Source of the DNA: Rhizomys pruinosus
Taxonomy: Eukaryota > Chordata > Mammalia > Rodentia > Spalacidae
DNA length: 64,000 nt
NCBI GenBank assembly: GCA_009823505.1
Contig: VZQC01013712.1
Coordinates: 1,119,926 to 1,183,925, forward strand
Reading direction: 5' to 3'
The notes below the pieces were generated by a model, which was given only the letters and a program-made list of their open reading frames with translations, made no database searches and was not told the origin of the DNA. Below are positions 21,491-32,298 of the stretch, in pieces. Position 1 is the first letter of the stretch; each line of letters opens with the position of its first letter. The position numbers were made by a program, and so were the translations under genes.

Positions 21491-21505
21491 CTCTCTCCTT
21501 CTCCC
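21454..21505. repeat. (CT)n-rich microsatellite
   Basis: CT-rich run with a few TC/CC interruptions. The long open frames across it on the minus strand are by-products of the repeat. Confidence 0.93.
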
Positions 21506-21605
21506 CCACATGCACACACATACAGATAGATAGACAAATAGATACACACGGGTGTGTGCATGGGTGCATATGTAGGATAGAAGTCAACCTTTACCTATTG
21601 AAGCA

Positions 21606-23439
21606 TCTGCTAGCCCCTATTCCTCATGATTTAAAAGGATGGGAATACTGAGAAGACTCCAGATACATCTCTCCTTTTACCTGAGAAGGCAGAGCCAACC
21701 TGTACCCTAAGGGCTGCATGGCTGAATCCTTACTGCTGCCTGTTTTCAATCTCACTTACTCTGAGTAACTCTAGATTAGCCACATATACAGAGATACACT
21801 AAGATGACAAGAATGCTCTTCTTGAGTTCACAAATATCCAAGATGTTCTGCCCTATCACTTGAACTCTTCCATTTTTACCTTTAGGTGGAGTTTCTGCAC
21901 TTTGTAACTTTGACTTCTAACCCTCTGTAACTTTTATATGTATTCAAATAAAATATTTCATGGGAAGTCTTCATTGTCATTTGAACCTGATTACTATGTT
22001 TTAAGGTTCTTTTTGACTTTTATTAGATATTAGAAAGAATGTGAATCATCCTGGTTGACCCAAAATTCTGGATACCAGAGTGTCATTTCATATGACATAA
22101 CAAGATGAAAAGAGGAGTTGTAAATAAAGCAAATAATATAAACACTAAAATTATTGTGAAACTCACTTAATCTTTAATTGGAATTTTTAACAGTTCATTA
22201 TGATTTTTATTGGTTTAAGGTGAATTTTAAAAGTTTCTTCCCCATTGTCTTCTCTTATTTGACTAATTGCTAGGTAGAAGAATCAGCTCAATTAAAGAAT
22301 TCTGGACAAGAGACTGATATCCTGAGTGAATATTATTGGTTGAAAGGGGGTAGAGAAGATCTTTGTGTAGAAATCTGTTGCCAACTTGATACATACACAT
22401 ATTTTTTTTAAATCTAGAATCAGAAAACACAGAAATCTAAATCTGAAGAGTGGTGTAGTATCCTCAGCTGCATAGTAAATGCATTTGTCATGTAAAAAAA
22501 TACTCTGAAAATGCTACTTTAATAATCTTAAAGGTGTTGACCTAAGTTTTATATAGGCTGATTGTTTTCCTTATCCGCACTGCCAGTAGATGAATTTGCC
22601 ATAAGCCTGGAGTACTGAAATGACACTGGCACTTGGGAGTTGATTCTTCTGGAAACTTTAGCTTATTAAGATTTCCCTGACACTTTCAGTACCTTCACAG
22701 GAATTGTCCACAAGCTTGGTGGCCAGCTTGTTGTTGCCTTTTGCCAAAGGAAGAATCACAGTTTTGTTTTGTTGCCTTGGACAACAGAAAACACTAGTTT
22801 GGGGCCAAGTATGTCAAACACCTAACAGTTTTTCCCTCAATAAAGCATTATTCATTGTCATAGAGTTGCAGTCCGTAGTCCTCAGAGGATTCTAATTCAC
22901 TATCTCCTTCTTTTACTCTTCTTCCTTTCTTTTTTCTTTTCTTACTCTTCTTTTTTTTTGCAGAAGGCTGTCTTGCAGATTCCTGGAAATATCATAGAAG
23001 TGATAACTAGTTGAGGGCTAAACATAGCCACATCTCCCTATCTGATGATTAATTTACATGCCAGAATGTCGCTTTCTTGTTTTTTCTTTATCTTTATTTT
23101 TATGTTTTGGTTGTTGGCCTTAGCCTTTAATAGCCACACTATCCCTCCAGCCCTATCTTTATTTTTAAATAGGTCTTGACTCCTAACAGCCTCCGACAAG
23201 ATTTGCAAGCATGTGGGATGTGTTCTTAGCATGGCAAGCCACAGGGAATTTCCAGAAACCCATTACCTATGCATTGAAGGTTTTCAATTGCTTATCTTTT
23301 CTACCAGAAAAGAACAATTATGAACAGTAATAAGTTCTGACTGTCTTTTGCATGTTATATTTTCTTAATAATAATACTAGCATTAATTTTCAAAGCTGCT
23401 TCATAAACTCTGCCATCATAAGAAAGTTATTTTCTCATT
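21606..23439. other. Mostly unique DNA; one strong 3' splice-site-like signal
   Basis: About 1.8 kb without clear transposons, apart from a possible scrap of SINE head at 23125-23155 (CACACTATCCCTCCAGCCC). A long pyrimidine tract ending TTTTTTTTTGCAG sits at 22912-22963 and is followed by a 16-codon open stretch ending in TGA near 23014. No gene context is recognised. Confidence 0.4.
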
Positions 23440-23585
23440 ATTATGCATCTGAGTATCAAGTGTTAAGCATCCTATAGGGATTTTACTTGTATTAGCACAA
23501 CTCTTCCCAACAAAAATGTAAAGTAGGAATAGAAACTTCATTTCATCAATGTGATATCAGTCTCAGAGAACTAAAGTGAAAAGCA
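23440..23585 (-). mobile_element. MIR SINE remnant
   Basis: Antisense MIR pattern: GTGTTAAGCATCCTATAGGG, then TTACTTGTATTAGCACAACT, AAGTAGGAATAGAAACTTCA and CAGTCTCAGAGAACTAAAGT. It corresponds to the core and 3' half of this ancient mammal-wide SINE. Confidence 0.6.
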
Positions 23586-24260
23586 TATATTCTTTTTCTT
23601 GCATTTAAACTGATTTTTTGCTTTATTTTCTTTGTAGAGCTCCTGATTAACTGTAATCCTAATCTTATTTCACTTGTGACCAAGGCATGCAGAAAAGTCA
23701 AATGACAAAATTTTGGACTGTGTTAGTCAAGCCCTCTAAGAAACAGATGCTATAACAGGATCAGATATGGAAGAAACTTATTGTGGACTTAGGAAAAACA
23801 GAGTTAAAATGGAGTAGAGAGAAGCAAAGGTGGGAAGGACAATTGTTGTGATACAGCTGCGAGTTGTCCAGAGGAGAGGGAAATAAAAGGTTAGTCAATA
23901 AATGTCTTAAACTGCACAATAATTCTAAGAATATTAAGGCAAATACAATGTGGCATACTGGAGTGAAAAATATCCATCAGACTTGCACTGCATTTCCAAG
24001 GGATGGGAGGCCTTGCATTTGCCACTCAGTTATTTGCTGGGATCAGCGAGTAAGAAATGTGGCCTCTAGTGTGTGGCAGGTTGAATGCACAAAAAGAAGA
24101 TGGTCAATTACACTCTGTATGGTAGAGCTAATAGACAGATTTTCATTGTTGCCGTGGGGATAGATGTTGAGCTTGATTCAGGGCTCGGTGGAGATTTTGA
24201 GCCTAATTAGGAAAGTCCTGTATTAACAACTACATTCTTTTGAAGATATGTATTTTGCTT
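23586..24260. other. Unassigned
   Basis: About 675 bp with no repeat recognised. A 99-codon open frame at 23864-24163 has no family resemblance. Confidence 0.45.
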
Positions 24261-24276
24261 TAGTTGTTTATATTTC

Positions 24277-24544
24277 TTTTTTTTAATTTTTTTTATTAAT
24301 TTTATTTATTTCTGTATGTGTATGAATGTACTGTCTGCATGCAAGTTTGTGCACCCGTGTCGTGCAATGCCGCGGAGGTCAAAAGAGCGTCTAGAAGAGG
24401 GTGTCGGATTCCCCTGGAACTGGAGTTCTCCTGGAATTGGAGTTTCAGACGGTTCTTGGCCACCATGTGGGTGCTGGGGATTGAACCCGGGTCCTCTGCA
24501 AGAGCGGTCAGCGCTCTTAACTACTAGGCCATCTCTCCAGCCCC
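24277..24544 (-). mobile_element. Young B2, duplication form, 16-bp TSD
   Basis: Minus-strand B2 with the tandem body unit. It also has about 11 extra bases (GCGTCTAGAAG) near 24387-24399 not seen in sister copies. TSD TAGTTGTTTATATTTC is exact at 24261-24276 and 24545-24560. Confidence 0.97.
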
Positions 24545-24775
24545 TAGTTGTTTATATTTCATAGCACCTTGTTAGGCATGAGATAGATGTTCAGTAATCG
24601 ATAATGACTCAGCATGACTTTACCAACATCAATTTGCTCTTTTCAATAATGATCTGATGATACTTTGCAAAAATGAGATATTCTTAAATGGTTCCTAAAA
24701 TGGTATAGCCTTAAAAATACAAAGCTAACAAATACAGCCAGTTACAAGTGTAATAATTAAGAATAATATCAGCCA

Positions 24776-24990
24776 TGGGCCAAGGAGGTGGCTTAGTGGG
24801 TAGAGGTGGTTTCCCAGCAAGCCTGATAACCTGAGGTCAATCCAGAAAACCCACAGTGGAAGGAGGACTCTCATTTGCAAATGTTGTCCTCTGATAGATA
24901 CACGCCATGGCATATATGTGTCCTTTCTCTTTCTTTCTCTCACAAAGATTTTACACACACTTATAATAAAAGAAAAATAATTTTTACATA
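24776..24990 (+). mobile_element. B3-like SINE
   Basis: CCAAGGAGGTGGCTTAGTGG head, GATAACCTGAGGTCAATCC and the B3-type body AACCCACAGTGGAAGGAGGA with GTTGTCCTCTGATAGATACA. It ends in an A-rich tail. B3 is an older relative of B2. Confidence 0.75.
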
Positions 24991-26084
24991 ATAATAGTCA
25001 TTATAATCTTTTCCTTTTCTCAGTTCAGCCCATCTGCAAAAAAATATATATTTGAGATATAAAACAAAGCCTCACAAAAACATTGGTGTATTAGCATATT
25101 TGAATACAAATTATTGCTCCATGAGGCAATACTGTCCATTTAAGTCAGAAAAAAACATCATCCAAATGTATCAGCACTGGGTAGGATCACATCACCAACA
25201 CAAATGGCACCCCCTTGAGCAGTGTCAGCCAGGATGCCAAAGGTTGACTGAGCATGAAAGGAGGCAGATAGACAAAGACGACAAGAAGCCTGTCCTGCTG
25301 CTGACACTGTAAACTTTATCCAGATGTGAAACAGTTTTCTAAGCCAGACTGGGTAAGATCTTGAGACTTTCAACTTGAGTTCAATTTTCTTATGAGAAAA
25401 AAAAAGAGTAAGAAGCATAACCCAAGGACAGTCTGTATTTGAACAATTTTCTATCAATCTGTGATATTTTTTGAGTTCCTCTCCTGGTCTATTAAGTAAA
25501 TCCAGACCTAGATGTAATAGGCTAACTGGCGCATGAGAATGCCAAAGTTCAGATCATGGTGTTTTGCCTCCCCTCCTACTTGCTTATTTCACTAAAGTGC
25601 CTTTTTTCTTCATCTCAGACCCTAGTTACTTTAAAGTCTGGCTGCTAATGCTGAACGCATTAGGCTTTTTTTCGCTTTAGCACTCTGCTGGATCTTCTTT
25701 TCTCTGTTTTGTTTACCTTGGTCTCTGTTTACAATTTGCTGCTTTCACACTTTGTACACATCATCCCCATCACAAACAGCTGCAGCCATAACTAATACAC
25801 AGTCCTGCCACCCACCTAAGCCCGGTAAGGTCTCACACTAATTATTGCAGCTTATTGGGAAAGTTTTCAAAGACAGGAGATGAGACATGTGGTATAGTGG
25901 AATATTTCTCTATTGAAAAACCAGTATGAAAATTCCAAAGATAGTATTTGTTTGCATGCTCAGGCTTCTGAAGGCTCAGAGTGGAATTAAGGGGGGGGGG
26001 GAACTTGCCAGTCAGGATGATTAAGTCAAAAGTGTGAAAGGAGATTGTGTTTAAAGCAAAGCAGGTGATGACAACATTCCCACA
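24991..26084. other. Unassigned
   Basis: About 1.1 kb without a recognised element. A run of ten G lies at about 25992-26001. The frames at 25052-25457 overlap on opposite strands and are unsupported. Confidence 0.45.
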
Positions 26085-26274
26085 GAGGCAGTCGTGATAC
26101 AGTACAAAGATAACTGGTCTAGGTATCAGGAGACCTGAGTTCCAGTTAAAATCGGCTGTGGAGAGTTATGTGAACTTGACGGAGTCCATGTGTCTTCTCC
26201 ATACTTTGACTTACTTATCAACTAAGAAAATATAAGGTTAAATGACCTGAGGTTAATTCCATCTCTCTTATTGT
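26085..26274 (+). mobile_element. MIR-type SINE remnant
   Basis: AGGTATCAGGAGACCTGAGT, then GTGGAGAGTTATGTGAACTT and ATATAAGGTTAAATGACCTG fit the order GGAGACCTGGGTTC..., GTGTGACC.., ..AAAATGA.. of MIR. A truncated L1 inserted just beyond its end. Confidence 0.6.
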
Positions 26275-26288
26275 AGTACTAGTTTCTT

Positions 26289-26776
26289 TTTTTTTTTTTT
26301 TGTATTTTTTTTTATTTTCAATTTCTTTTTTTTTTATTTTTTTAAGGGATTCTACAATATAATGACACAGTTGTTTGCAGATAACATTGATGTTACTCAG
26401 TATGTCATACAATTAGGTAATTGGTGCATTTTGCAAGTATCTATGTCCAAATTTTGAACAACCCAAGGTTCCCATAGACCAGTTGGAGAAGCTTGTATGC
26501 ACAGGCATGATGATCAATCAGGAGTCCAGACTATATACCTGTAGTCTCATGATTCACCCCTATCTCTCCACAGCCCTTACAATCTACCACGCCTCCTCTT
26601 CTGCAGTTTGCTCCCTGGGCTTTGGGAAAGGGCACAAATGGGTGAGGAGAAAAACAGTCTACTTTTTTTGGATTTGTCATTTTGGACTCCAGTTGTTCAG
26701 GTTGTTTCCCTTTCATGGATTGACAGCTTTCCCAGTTATACCTTTTAGTCATACTAACCAAAGCACAAGCTATTTA
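26289..26776 (-). mobile_element. 5'-truncated L1 3' end with 14-bp TSD
   Basis: A poly-T-rich start (minus-strand poly-A) is followed by antisense L1 3' UTR with CTCCTCTTCTGCAGTTTGCT and GCTTTGGGAAAGGGCACAAA, matching 39.6-39.8 kb. TSD AGTACTAGTTTCTT is exact at 26275-26288 and 26777-26790. About 26340-26480, nearest the 3' end, does not match the other copies and lacks their G-rich tract, so it may be a distinct 3' variant. Confidence 0.9.
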
Positions 26777-27009
26777 AGTACTAGTTTCTTAATAAGCAGT
26801 ATGGCAAGTGAAGAGGGTAGAAACGGCTGTGTGGATGTCCTGAATCTGCTTATCACTGAGGAAGCTTTACTATTGTGAAATAAAAACAATAAATTACAAG
26901 GCTGAAAAAGATAAAGAATTGAATGTAGGTTGTACTTTTTAGCTCTGGGAGAGGGGAATTGAACTGGTGAAAGGCCACTTTTTTGAAATAAAGATATCAG
27001 TGACCATTG

Positions 27010-27440
27010 TAGAAGAGCCATATAAGACTAAAAGCCAGGAAGGAGGCGCATGACCTACAAGCTCTTGGGTATTAGCTCATAGGAACCAACAGCAATGGTG
27101 TACCATATGCACAAAACTCTGTTGCTTAAAAACCCAGCCCATGGAACTGGGTGAAATGGGTAGTAGCGAACCCAAATTTTCGCTTTCAAAAAGTTGGCCT
27201 GCAGATTTACTGTGGTATGAGAAGTCCTTGATCTTCTTAAAGGAGGGACTCTAAATAGGCTGACTAAACCCCAGAGCATGAACTTGCACTGAGGAAAGTT
27301 TGTGCTGAATTCCAAAGTACGGGCTGGGGGGGCTGTGTTGAGTTGCCAATGGGGAAGGGTGTATAAAGGCCATTACAATTGATTGAGATGTTCTTTATGA
27401 AATACACAAACCTTCAATATCATAAATAATATTAATTATC
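27010..27440 (+). mobile_element. Old L1 3' UTR tail
   Basis: Landmarks: AAAACCCAGCCCATGGAACT, TGAACTTGCACTGAGGAAAG and the tail TTTATGAAATACACAAACCT with CAATATC. It belongs with the copies at 17.5-18.3 kb and 52.2-52.4 kb. Its 5' edge is unclear. Confidence 0.6.
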
Positions 27441-27646
27441 ATAAATAATAAAAAAGGTATTGGTGATTAAAAAGACTAATGTAGAGCTCTAACAGAGTTA
27501 AAATACATTTGCATAATGATATTTCGATGTTGGTGTTTGAAAAACAGATGGGGGCTGAACAGATGGTCTAGTGGTTAAGAGCACAGACTGCTCTTGCACC
27601 AGGACCCGGGTTTGCTCCCCAGCACCCACATGGCATCTGAGACCAT

Positions 27647-28665
27647 ATTCTTTTTTTTTTTTTCTATTACCTTACTTCTTTTTTTTTTTTAATTTTTTAT
27701 TATTTCCGTATGTTATGAATGTCTTGTCTGCCTGCAAGTCTGTGGCACCCGTGACCTGCAACGCCGCGGAGGTCGAAGGGGGTGTCGGACTTCCCTGGAA
27801 ACTGGAGTTCTCATGTCTTGGAGTTTCAGACGGCTCTTCGGCCACCATGTGGGTGCTGGGATGGATCGAAACCCGGGGTCCTCTGCAAGAGCGGGTCGGC
27901 ACTCTTAAACCGAGGCCATTCTCTCCAGCCCTTTTTTTTTTCCATTTTTTAACATAAGTAATAATTTATGAGTACACGAATCCTTTCTTGTAAACCAATT
28001 TGCAAGCCGTTGTGCCCAAACCCACACCGCCCAAGGGTTCCAACAATGGGGGGGGTGGTGCTTGTATGTTCAATCCCAAGGTTGCTCAAATAAGTGTCCA
28101 GACTATATTGCGTTAGTTTCACCATTCACCCCAATTGGAGCCCTTACATTCTACCACGCCCCCTCTTCCGCAGATTGTTCCCTAGGCTTAGAAAAGGGGC
28201 ACAGGTGGATGAGAAGGAAAACAGTCTTACTTTCTCTGGAGACGTCGTTTTGGACTCTGGTCAATTTCTAGCTTGTTTCCTTTCATGGGCTGACGTTTGT
28301 CCAGGAATCACCTTTCGATCCTACTAATGAAAGCACAAGCAATTAATATATAGGTATTTAACCAGTATAATTGTTATGATAGGTTACTTTGGTCTCGGTG
28401 ACACAGATGTTTGGATGGTATGTTAATCCTATGAATTACATTTCTTTTTCTTTTAAAATATGACAGGTTCTTACTGTGGCTTATAACATCTCCTACCCAT
28501 ACAGGATGTAAGCTTGTGGAATAAGCCATGGGTTATTCCTCCAAGGAGGTAGCTAATAGCCAATTAGATTTGGGATATACAGGCACATGGCTGCCTCTGC
28601 TGCACAGTATTTCCAGGCAGGTGAGGTGTAGCTGGTGCTGACGGAGGAGTCTTGCTTGACTCGAG
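27647..28665 (-). mobile_element. 5'-truncated L1 3' UTR inserted in B2
   Basis: Antisense L1 3' end: interrupted poly-T at 27651-27690, a nested B2, then TAATTTATGAGTACACGAAT through GACGGAGGAGTCTTGCTTGA to the 5' junction. The homologous copy at 39262-40211 has about 170 bp more at its 3' end (G-rich tract and AATAAA), which is missing here. The tail starts instead at the internal A-rich tract. It has only one copy of the CTTTCGATCCTACTAATGA unit (about 28311). Confidence 0.88.
27690..27931 (-). mobile_element. B2 (duplication form) nested in the L1
   Basis: Minus-strand B2 lying in the A-rich tail of the L1, with the tandem body (ACTGGAGTTCTCATG / TCTTGGAGTTTCAGACGG). It has more small indels than other duplication-form copies (for example GAGCGGGTCGG and AACCCGGGGTCC). 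Confidence 0.92.
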
Positions 28666-28811
28666 GAGACCATCTTTGACTCCAGTTCCAGGGGAATCTG
28701 ACACCCTCTTCTGACCTCCGTGGCATTGCACGACATGGGTGCAAAAACCTACATGCAGACAGTACATTCATACACATAAAAATAAATAAAATTTAAAAAA
28801 TACACCAACTG

Positions 28812-28992
28812 GGAGGTGGGTGTGGTGGCACATGCCTGTAATCCCAGCACTTGGGAGGCAGAGGCAGGTGGATCTCTGTGAGTTCAAGGCCAGCCTGGTC
28901 TACATAGAGAGTTCCAGGACAGCTGGAGCTACAGGAAGACTCTGTCTCAAAATGATAAAAAAAAGGAAGAAAAAAAGAAAAAAAAGGAAAAA
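28812..28992 (+). mobile_element. B1 SINE with short TSD
   Basis: B1 (GGTGGGTGTGGTGGCACATG start, CTCTGTCTCAAAATG end) with a long AAG-rich tail. ACACCAA occurs just before (about 28802) and just after (about 28992). Confidence 0.92.
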
Positions 28993-29403
28993 CACCAAAT
29001 AGGCTCTCTTATTGCCAAATGACTTCCTTACTATTCTACCAATATACTTGTAATTCCCAAACACCTATGCCTGTGTAGTACTAAGGAAAACCAGAACTAA
29101 TCACATATTTAAACATAAATTAATTTCTTCAGGTTACTCAACAACATTATGTGTCATTGAGGTAATGGGTTGAAGGGATAGGTAAATGCTGATAAAGAGA
29201 ATAGGAGAATGAGCACAAGAGTGTGGTCATATGGGTAAAATGACCTTGGCTCTTGAGTGCTATTGAGGAATACATTTCTGGAAACAATTCTATTTTACCT
29301 GTAGACATTCTTAGCTATTCGGTGAGTAATATGGATGTTCGAGACTTTTGGTTATCTTTATCACTCCAGAGCTCTGAGCTCCTATGTTCTTTGTTTTAGT
29401 CTT
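28993..29403. other. Unassigned
   Basis: About 400 bp with nothing recognisable. Confidence 0.5.
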
Positions 29404-29575
29404 GGCTTGTTTGTTTGTTTGTTTGTTTGTTTGATTTGAGGCATCAGTTAGCCAAGGCTGTATTCAAACTCACTACGTATCTGAAGATTATCTTTAACTT
29501 CTGACCCTTCTGCCTCCACCTCTTCAGTTATAGGATTACTGGTGTATCCCACCATGCATGGAATGCATATATTCT
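29404..29575 (-). mobile_element. Old B1 with (TTTG)n tail
   Basis: A (TTTG)n run at 29406-29433 serves as the antisense tail. A degraded antisense B1 follows (AACTCACTACGTATCTGAAG, TCTGCCTCCACCTCTTCAGT, GTATCCCACCATGCATGG). Confidence 0.75.
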
Positions 29576-29734
29576 TTTAAAAATAAGTCCAAAAAATAAA
29601 AATAAAATAAAAACAAGTCCAGTATTTTTAGCCAGTCTCTCTGTAATCGATTTAGTTCAAGTGCATCTTGCAGTGTATTTGGATTAGTACATCAGCCTCC
29701 TGAACAGTTTGCCTGCATCCAAACTCTTCCATGA

Positions 29735-30275
29735 TATGTTTGTCAGATCTTCCATAGTGCTGCTAGATTAATTGAAACTATAATCCTACTGTTTCAGCCT
29801 TGCCCTGCAAAATTGCTAATAGTACCAAGCCAAGTTCTACTACTTGGCTTAGGAAGCATGCTTGGCCTATCTCTTACTATCTTCCATTATATTCCTGCAT
29901 GTTCCTTTTCACATCACTTTTATCCATTTCTTTATTTTCCCCAAAACATAATTCTGGTTCATGTCCATGTGCTTTTGAATATGCAAAATCTGTTTGTCAC
30001 CTACTTTGACCTTTTACCCTTTAGGATTCATCTCTTCCTGGAAGCTTACATCTCTGCTCTTTTATAGAACTTTCCAACAGGGAAGGCATAATTCCACAGG
30101 GTTCTCATAGTATCTTAAGATTTTGGTACTTTGGTATCAGAATTGTCTGGTTACTTTTCTGATCTCTGCTCGCAGGCACATTATCTTATTCTCTGTAACT
30201 CCTAGCTAGGAAAACATCTGTCAGAGAGTAAGTGCTCAGTAAATACTGTTGAGTGAATGAATGAATAAAAATTAA
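29735..30275 (+). mobile_element. L2 LINE remnant, 3' end
   Basis: Ancient mammal-wide L2 in sense. The 3' end reads AGAGAGTAAGTGCTCAGTAA, then ATACTGTTGAGTGAATGAAT. Upstream are CCTGCATGTTCCTTTTCACA, TTTAGGATTCATCTCTTCCT and AGGCATAATTCCACAGGG-like degraded blocks. Too decayed to code. Confidence 0.7.
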
Positions 30276-30299
30276 AAGGAAGTCAAAGATTAAATATAT

Positions 30300-30460
30300 T
30301 TGTGCTAAACATATCAAAACAAGGGAATCTATTTTCCCTGAATGGAACTGGATATAATCATATTGAGTGAAACAAGCCAAAATTCAGAAAAAACAAATAT
30401 ATCTATGCTATATATATATATATATATTTCCTTTCATTTATGGAATCTTTCAAAACATTT
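30300..30460 (+). mobile_element. Ancient L1 3' fragment with (TA)n
   Basis: GAATGGAACTGGATATAATC, ATTGAGTGAAACAAGCCAAA and TTTATGGAATCTTTC match the L1 ORF2/3' UTR boundary. A (TA)n run at 30410-30426 sits inside it. Confidence 0.65.
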
Positions 30461-30484
30461 ATTTACTTAATAATTTTATTTTCA

Positions 30485-30825
30485 TTTTTGTGTGTATGTG
30501 TGCATGTGTGTGTATGTGTGTGTGTGTGTGTATGTATGAATGTGCATGTGGAAACCCAAGGTTAATGTTGAATTCACTGTCCATGACTCTTCTACCTTAT
30601 TTATTGCAGAAGGTTCTCTCAGTCAAATGAAGAGCTCTCTGATGTGGTCATTATCCCTTGCTTGCTTGCTCTGGGGATCCCCTTTCTACACTTTCCAAAG
30701 CTAGAATTACTCATGGGTTCCCACACCCATATGACATTTACTTGGATTCTCAGAATCTGAACCCCTGCCCTCACCCTTCAGCACCAAGTGCTTTAACCAC
30801 TATGTCATCTCCTCATGTCCTATGG
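30485..30825 (-). mobile_element. Composite SINE with (GT)n
   Basis: Read on the plus strand it is a GT-rich start (30488-30536), then CATGTGGAAACCCAAGGTTA, a B1-like middle and an ending CCAAGTGCTTTAACCACTAT. The order matches the composite rodent SINE at 9930-10165 and, inverted, at 57900-58215. Confidence 0.6.
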
Positions 30826-31169
30826 TATCTGGATTTTAATATAATATATAGCAGAGTAAAGGGGTCTACTTTGGTGGAACAGAAGAAAAGAGTATGGTAT
30901 GTGACTATGATAAAAGTATATTGTAAATTTATATGAAAATAACAAAATGAAACAAATATTTGCATAATTAATCCATAATTATTTTAAAAATCAAAAGTTA
31001 TTTCCTCAGTGGTCTTATATTCTTACATGCTGAATAAATTACAGAAACAGAAACAGTAGCATACTATCTACCAACTTTAAAAGTTCAGATCCTAAATATA
31101 ACTACTTTGTAAATAAATTTAATGAGTTTACCAACTATTTTCTTTTTAGGTTAATGTTTCCGGTGTGTT
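30826..31169. other. AT-rich, nothing identified
   Basis: About 340 bp of AT-rich DNA without recognised features. Confidence 0.5.
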
Positions 31170-31312
31170 TTATTTTCAGAGAGGGTCTCACTTTGTAGTT
31201 CAGGATGGCATGGAGTTCACTATGTAACACAGTCTGGCTTTGAACTTGTTGATCATTTTGCCTCAGCCGCTGAGGTGCTGGAATAACAGGCCTGTACAAT
31301 CTAGCCCAACTA
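31170..31312 (-). mobile_element. Old B1 SINE
   Basis: Antisense, strongly diverged B1: CAGAGAGGGTCTCACTTTGT, CAGTCTGGCTTTGAACTTGT, GCTGAGGTGCTGGAATAACA. Confidence 0.75.
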
Positions 31313-31322
31313 TTTTACCACC

Positions 31323-31708
31323 TGTTGTGGTTTGAATGTGAAATGTCTGCCACAGGCTCACTTGTTTGAGCACTTGGTCTTCAGTTGACGGTGCTCTCTG
31401 GGAAGGTTATGAAACCTTTAAGAGCTGGACACACACTGGAGGAAGTTAACTTCTTGGGGGTTGGGGAGTAGAGCTTGAGATTATATTGCCTGGCTTTACT
31501 TCCTGTTGTCTCTCTGCTTTTAAGGGACGATGAAATGTGAGTGTCTACCTCCTGCTCCTGCCCCTATGCCTTCCCTGCCTGCTGTCATGTCTTTCCCATC
31601 AGAATAGATTATATCCATCTGGGAATGTAAGCTAGAATAAACCCTTTCTCCCTTACATTGATTTTATCAGGGTATTTTATCACAAATGTGAAAAATTAGC
31701 TAAGACTC
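31323..31708 (+). mobile_element. ORR1-type MaLR solo LTR
   Basis: It starts TGTTGTGGTTTGAATGTGAA and contains AGGCTCACTTGTTTGAGCAC, TTACTTCCTGTTGTCTCTCT and AATAAACCCTTTCTCCCTTA (poly-A signal region). It ends near TATTTTATCACAAATG..AGCTAAGA. ORR1 LTRs come from non-autonomous ERVL-related elements. No internal region or TSD was recognised. Confidence 0.85.
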
Positions 31709-32298
31709 TACTTATTGTCAATAGTGTATTTACTCAGACTTCAGTCGATCTAAAAAGAACTACTAGTTAGAACTCACACAGTGCTTACACTGATATTGTA
31801 CACCTGTCAGTCAATTCTAGCCATTAAAAGATTAGTTGGAAACATAGGAACATGGACTTAAGAAAGGAATTAAAACCACAAATGGTCAAACCTGTTTGCC
31901 TATCCTAGTATATAGTCTTCAGTTGAAAAGATGATGTATACTTTAGTGTCTAATCCATGTATTATTTTTATAAATCTTTTGAAATGGTCTAGGGTTTTTT
32001 TGGTGGGGAGTGGCTTTTTAGCCCACCCTAGTTCTTTGGTCACTTCTATGTGCAATTAAAGGAATCACTATCTGGCCTATATGATACTCTGTTAACCAGG
32101 ATTTGATGGATATGTGTACTCTGAGCATGTTGTGGGATTATTTGTAAATAGCACACAAGGAAAATAGAATGAAACAGCAGCAGGATTCCTTCTATGTCTG
32201 TTACAGAAAAGGCAGGAATGTTCTGGAGAAGTTGTCTGGAAAAAAGTCTAGAGCTGGCCCATGCTTATGTTATGATAGGCATTACAGAGCAGCCAGCA
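31709..32298. other. Unassigned DNA between two LTRs
   Basis: About 590 bp. I see no gag or pol remnant and no primer-binding site after the first LTR. Confidence 0.45.

Larger units (their letters stand above)
27551..28797 (+). mobile_element. B2 SINE split by an L1 insertion
   Basis: The B2 5' part (GGGGCTGAACAGATGGTCTA to CATCTGAGACCAT) is at 27551-27646 and its 3' part (from CTTTGACTCCAGTTCC) at 28674-28797. The two halves join into a normal single-unit B2. The repeat GAGACCAT at 27639-27646 and 28666-28673 marks the L1 insertion between them. Confidence 0.93.

Noticed and set aside
21113..21547. 144-codon minus-strand frame, the longest in the window
   Set aside because: It runs through two B1 pieces and a CT/GA microsatellite (RERERE-type peptide). 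Low-complexity artefact.
22560..22850. Minus-strand reading suggestive of a protein tail (phrase NNKLATKLVDNSCEG)
   Set aside because: Stops interrupt it on both sides and I could not tie it to any known protein. Treated as chance.
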